Below, piece by piece: positions 63,514 to 64,000 of a stretch of DNA of 64,000 nt. The position numbers were made by a program, and so were the translations under genes. The notes under the pieces are model-generated. The model was not told the origin of the DNA and did no database searches. It saw only the letters and a program-made list of their open reading frames with translations. The first letter of the stretch is position 1. The number at the start of each line of letters is the position of its first letter. Source of the stretch: Rossellomorea marisflavi (GTDB lineage Bacteria; Bacillota; Bacilli; Bacillales; Bacillaceae_B); assembly GCF_009806575.1 (NCBI RefSeq), contig NZ_CP047095.1:1988001-2052000 (forward strand). Reading direction: 5' to 3'.

Positions 63514-64000
63514 TTGGAGATAAAACTCAAGAAGAATCGAAAAAGAACAATCATCATAGGTGGAATCGCCTTCCTGTTTCTATGCATGACTTCTCTCATC
63601 CTTTATGCCGATTCGTTCATTGGACGCTCACTTCCTCAGATCGAAGGAAAATTGAGCGTTCCCGGCCTCTCTGAAGAGGTAGAGGTGGTCAGGGACAGCA
63701 AAGGCGTCCCCCATCTCGCTGCTTCCAATGACCGCGACCTTTATTTGGCGCAAGGATACATTCAGGCGCAAGATCGGCTGTTCCAGATGGACCTCAGCCG
63801 AAGGCAGGCATCAGGCCGATTGAGCGAGGTGGTGGGGGAAAAGGCAGTTGACCGGGACAAGTTCTTCCGTACCCTCGGTCTCAGGCGGGCTGCCGAAGCT
63901 TCCCTTGAAGGATATTCACCTGAAGTCAAGGAGGTGCTGACCTGGTTTGCGGATGGAGTGAATGCCTATATAGAAGAATCGAAGAAGAACAAGTCCTTGC
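63514..64000 (+). CDS. Penicillin acylase family protein, truncated by the window edge
   Basis: An open frame of 162 residues running off the right end. The TTG start has GGGAGGTG five bases upstream. An N-terminal membrane segment (IIIGGIAFLFLCMTSLILY) is followed by the start of the alpha chain of an Ntn-hydrolase: VVRDSKGVPHLAAS, LYLAQGYIQAQDRLFQMDLS and SGRLSEVVGEKAVDRD. Family members hydrolyse amides such as penicillin side chains or acyl-homoserine lactones. The catalytic Ser lies beyond the window. Confidence 0.88.
   Translation, partial: MEIKLKKNRKRTIIIGGIAFLFLCMTSLILYADSFIGRSLPQIEGKLSVPGLSEEVEVVRDSKGVPHLAASNDRDLYLAQGYIQAQDRLFQMDLSRRQASGRLSEVVGEKAVDRDKFFRTLGLRRAAEASLEGYSPEVKEVLTWFADGVNAYIEESKKNKSL

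Noticed and set aside
1-64000. CRISPR array, tRNA, rRNA or prophage
   Set aside because: No regularly spaced repeats, no cloverleaf-like or rRNA-like sequence, and no phage or transposase genes were noticed on reading both strands.

Overview
This 64 kb window is chromosomal DNA from an endospore-forming member of the Bacillaceae (Bacillus sensu lato). The evidence is gene content and order: dapG-dapA-rnjB-tepA-ylzJ-spoIIIE, ymfC, ymfF-H-I-J-K-M, pgsA, cinA, recA, rny, ymdB, spoVS, korAB, miaB, ricA (ymcA), cotE, mutS and mutL. This follows the Bacillus subtilis core backbone, and SpoIIIE, SpoVS and CotE prove sporulation capacity. Start codons are often TTG or GTG, Shine-Dalgarno sites are strong, and most operons end in good intrinsic terminators. 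Species cannot be fixed from this alone.

Layout. 1-7.2 kb: lysine/dipicolinate synthesis (dapG is cut by the left edge), RNase J2, the ClpP-like TepA, and the DNA translocase SpoIIIE. 7.3-13.2 kb: a GntR regulator with a palindromic operator candidate, followed by a BMP-type nucleoside ABC importer (lipoprotein, ATPase, two permeases). 13.3-22.4 kb: M16-like pair YmfF/YmfH, the EF-P modification reductase YmfI, YmfJ, the ACT plus P-loop protein YmfK, RodZ-like YmfM, PgsA, CinA and LexA-controlled RecA. 22.4-29.3 kb: RNase Y, YmdB, SpoVS, an M19 dipeptidase and a 2-oxoacid:ferredoxin oxidoreductase (KorAB).

29.3-46.8 kb is an accessory block between korB and miaB, which lie close together in many relatives. 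It holds coiled-coil proteins, a Cys-rich protein with a Thr/Pro/Ser tract, a JAMM protease coupled to a 44-residue peptide, five glycosyltransferases (one frameshifted, one resembling polypeptide GalNAc-transferases), and a pathway for a UDP-6-deoxy-N-acetylhexosamine. Several of its transcription units have promoters fitting the late mother-cell factor sigma-K (AC, 16-17 bp, CATAnnnTA). The block is therefore best read as a late-sporulation module that builds a glycosylated outer spore layer. This reading is inference from promoters and families.

46.8-64 kb: miaB-ricA, cotE (with sigma-E and sigma-K promoter candidates), topB, a frameshifted cstA, a class III aminotransferase, a VanW protein, a conserved secreted protein, mutS-mutL, a DUF4385 protein, a methyltransferase and the start of a penicillin-acylase-family gene. 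Two composite terminator-bearing repeats (34.1 and 49.05 kb) and a palindromic interspersed repeat (16.7 kb) are present. No tRNA, rRNA, CRISPR array, transposase or prophage gene was seen.
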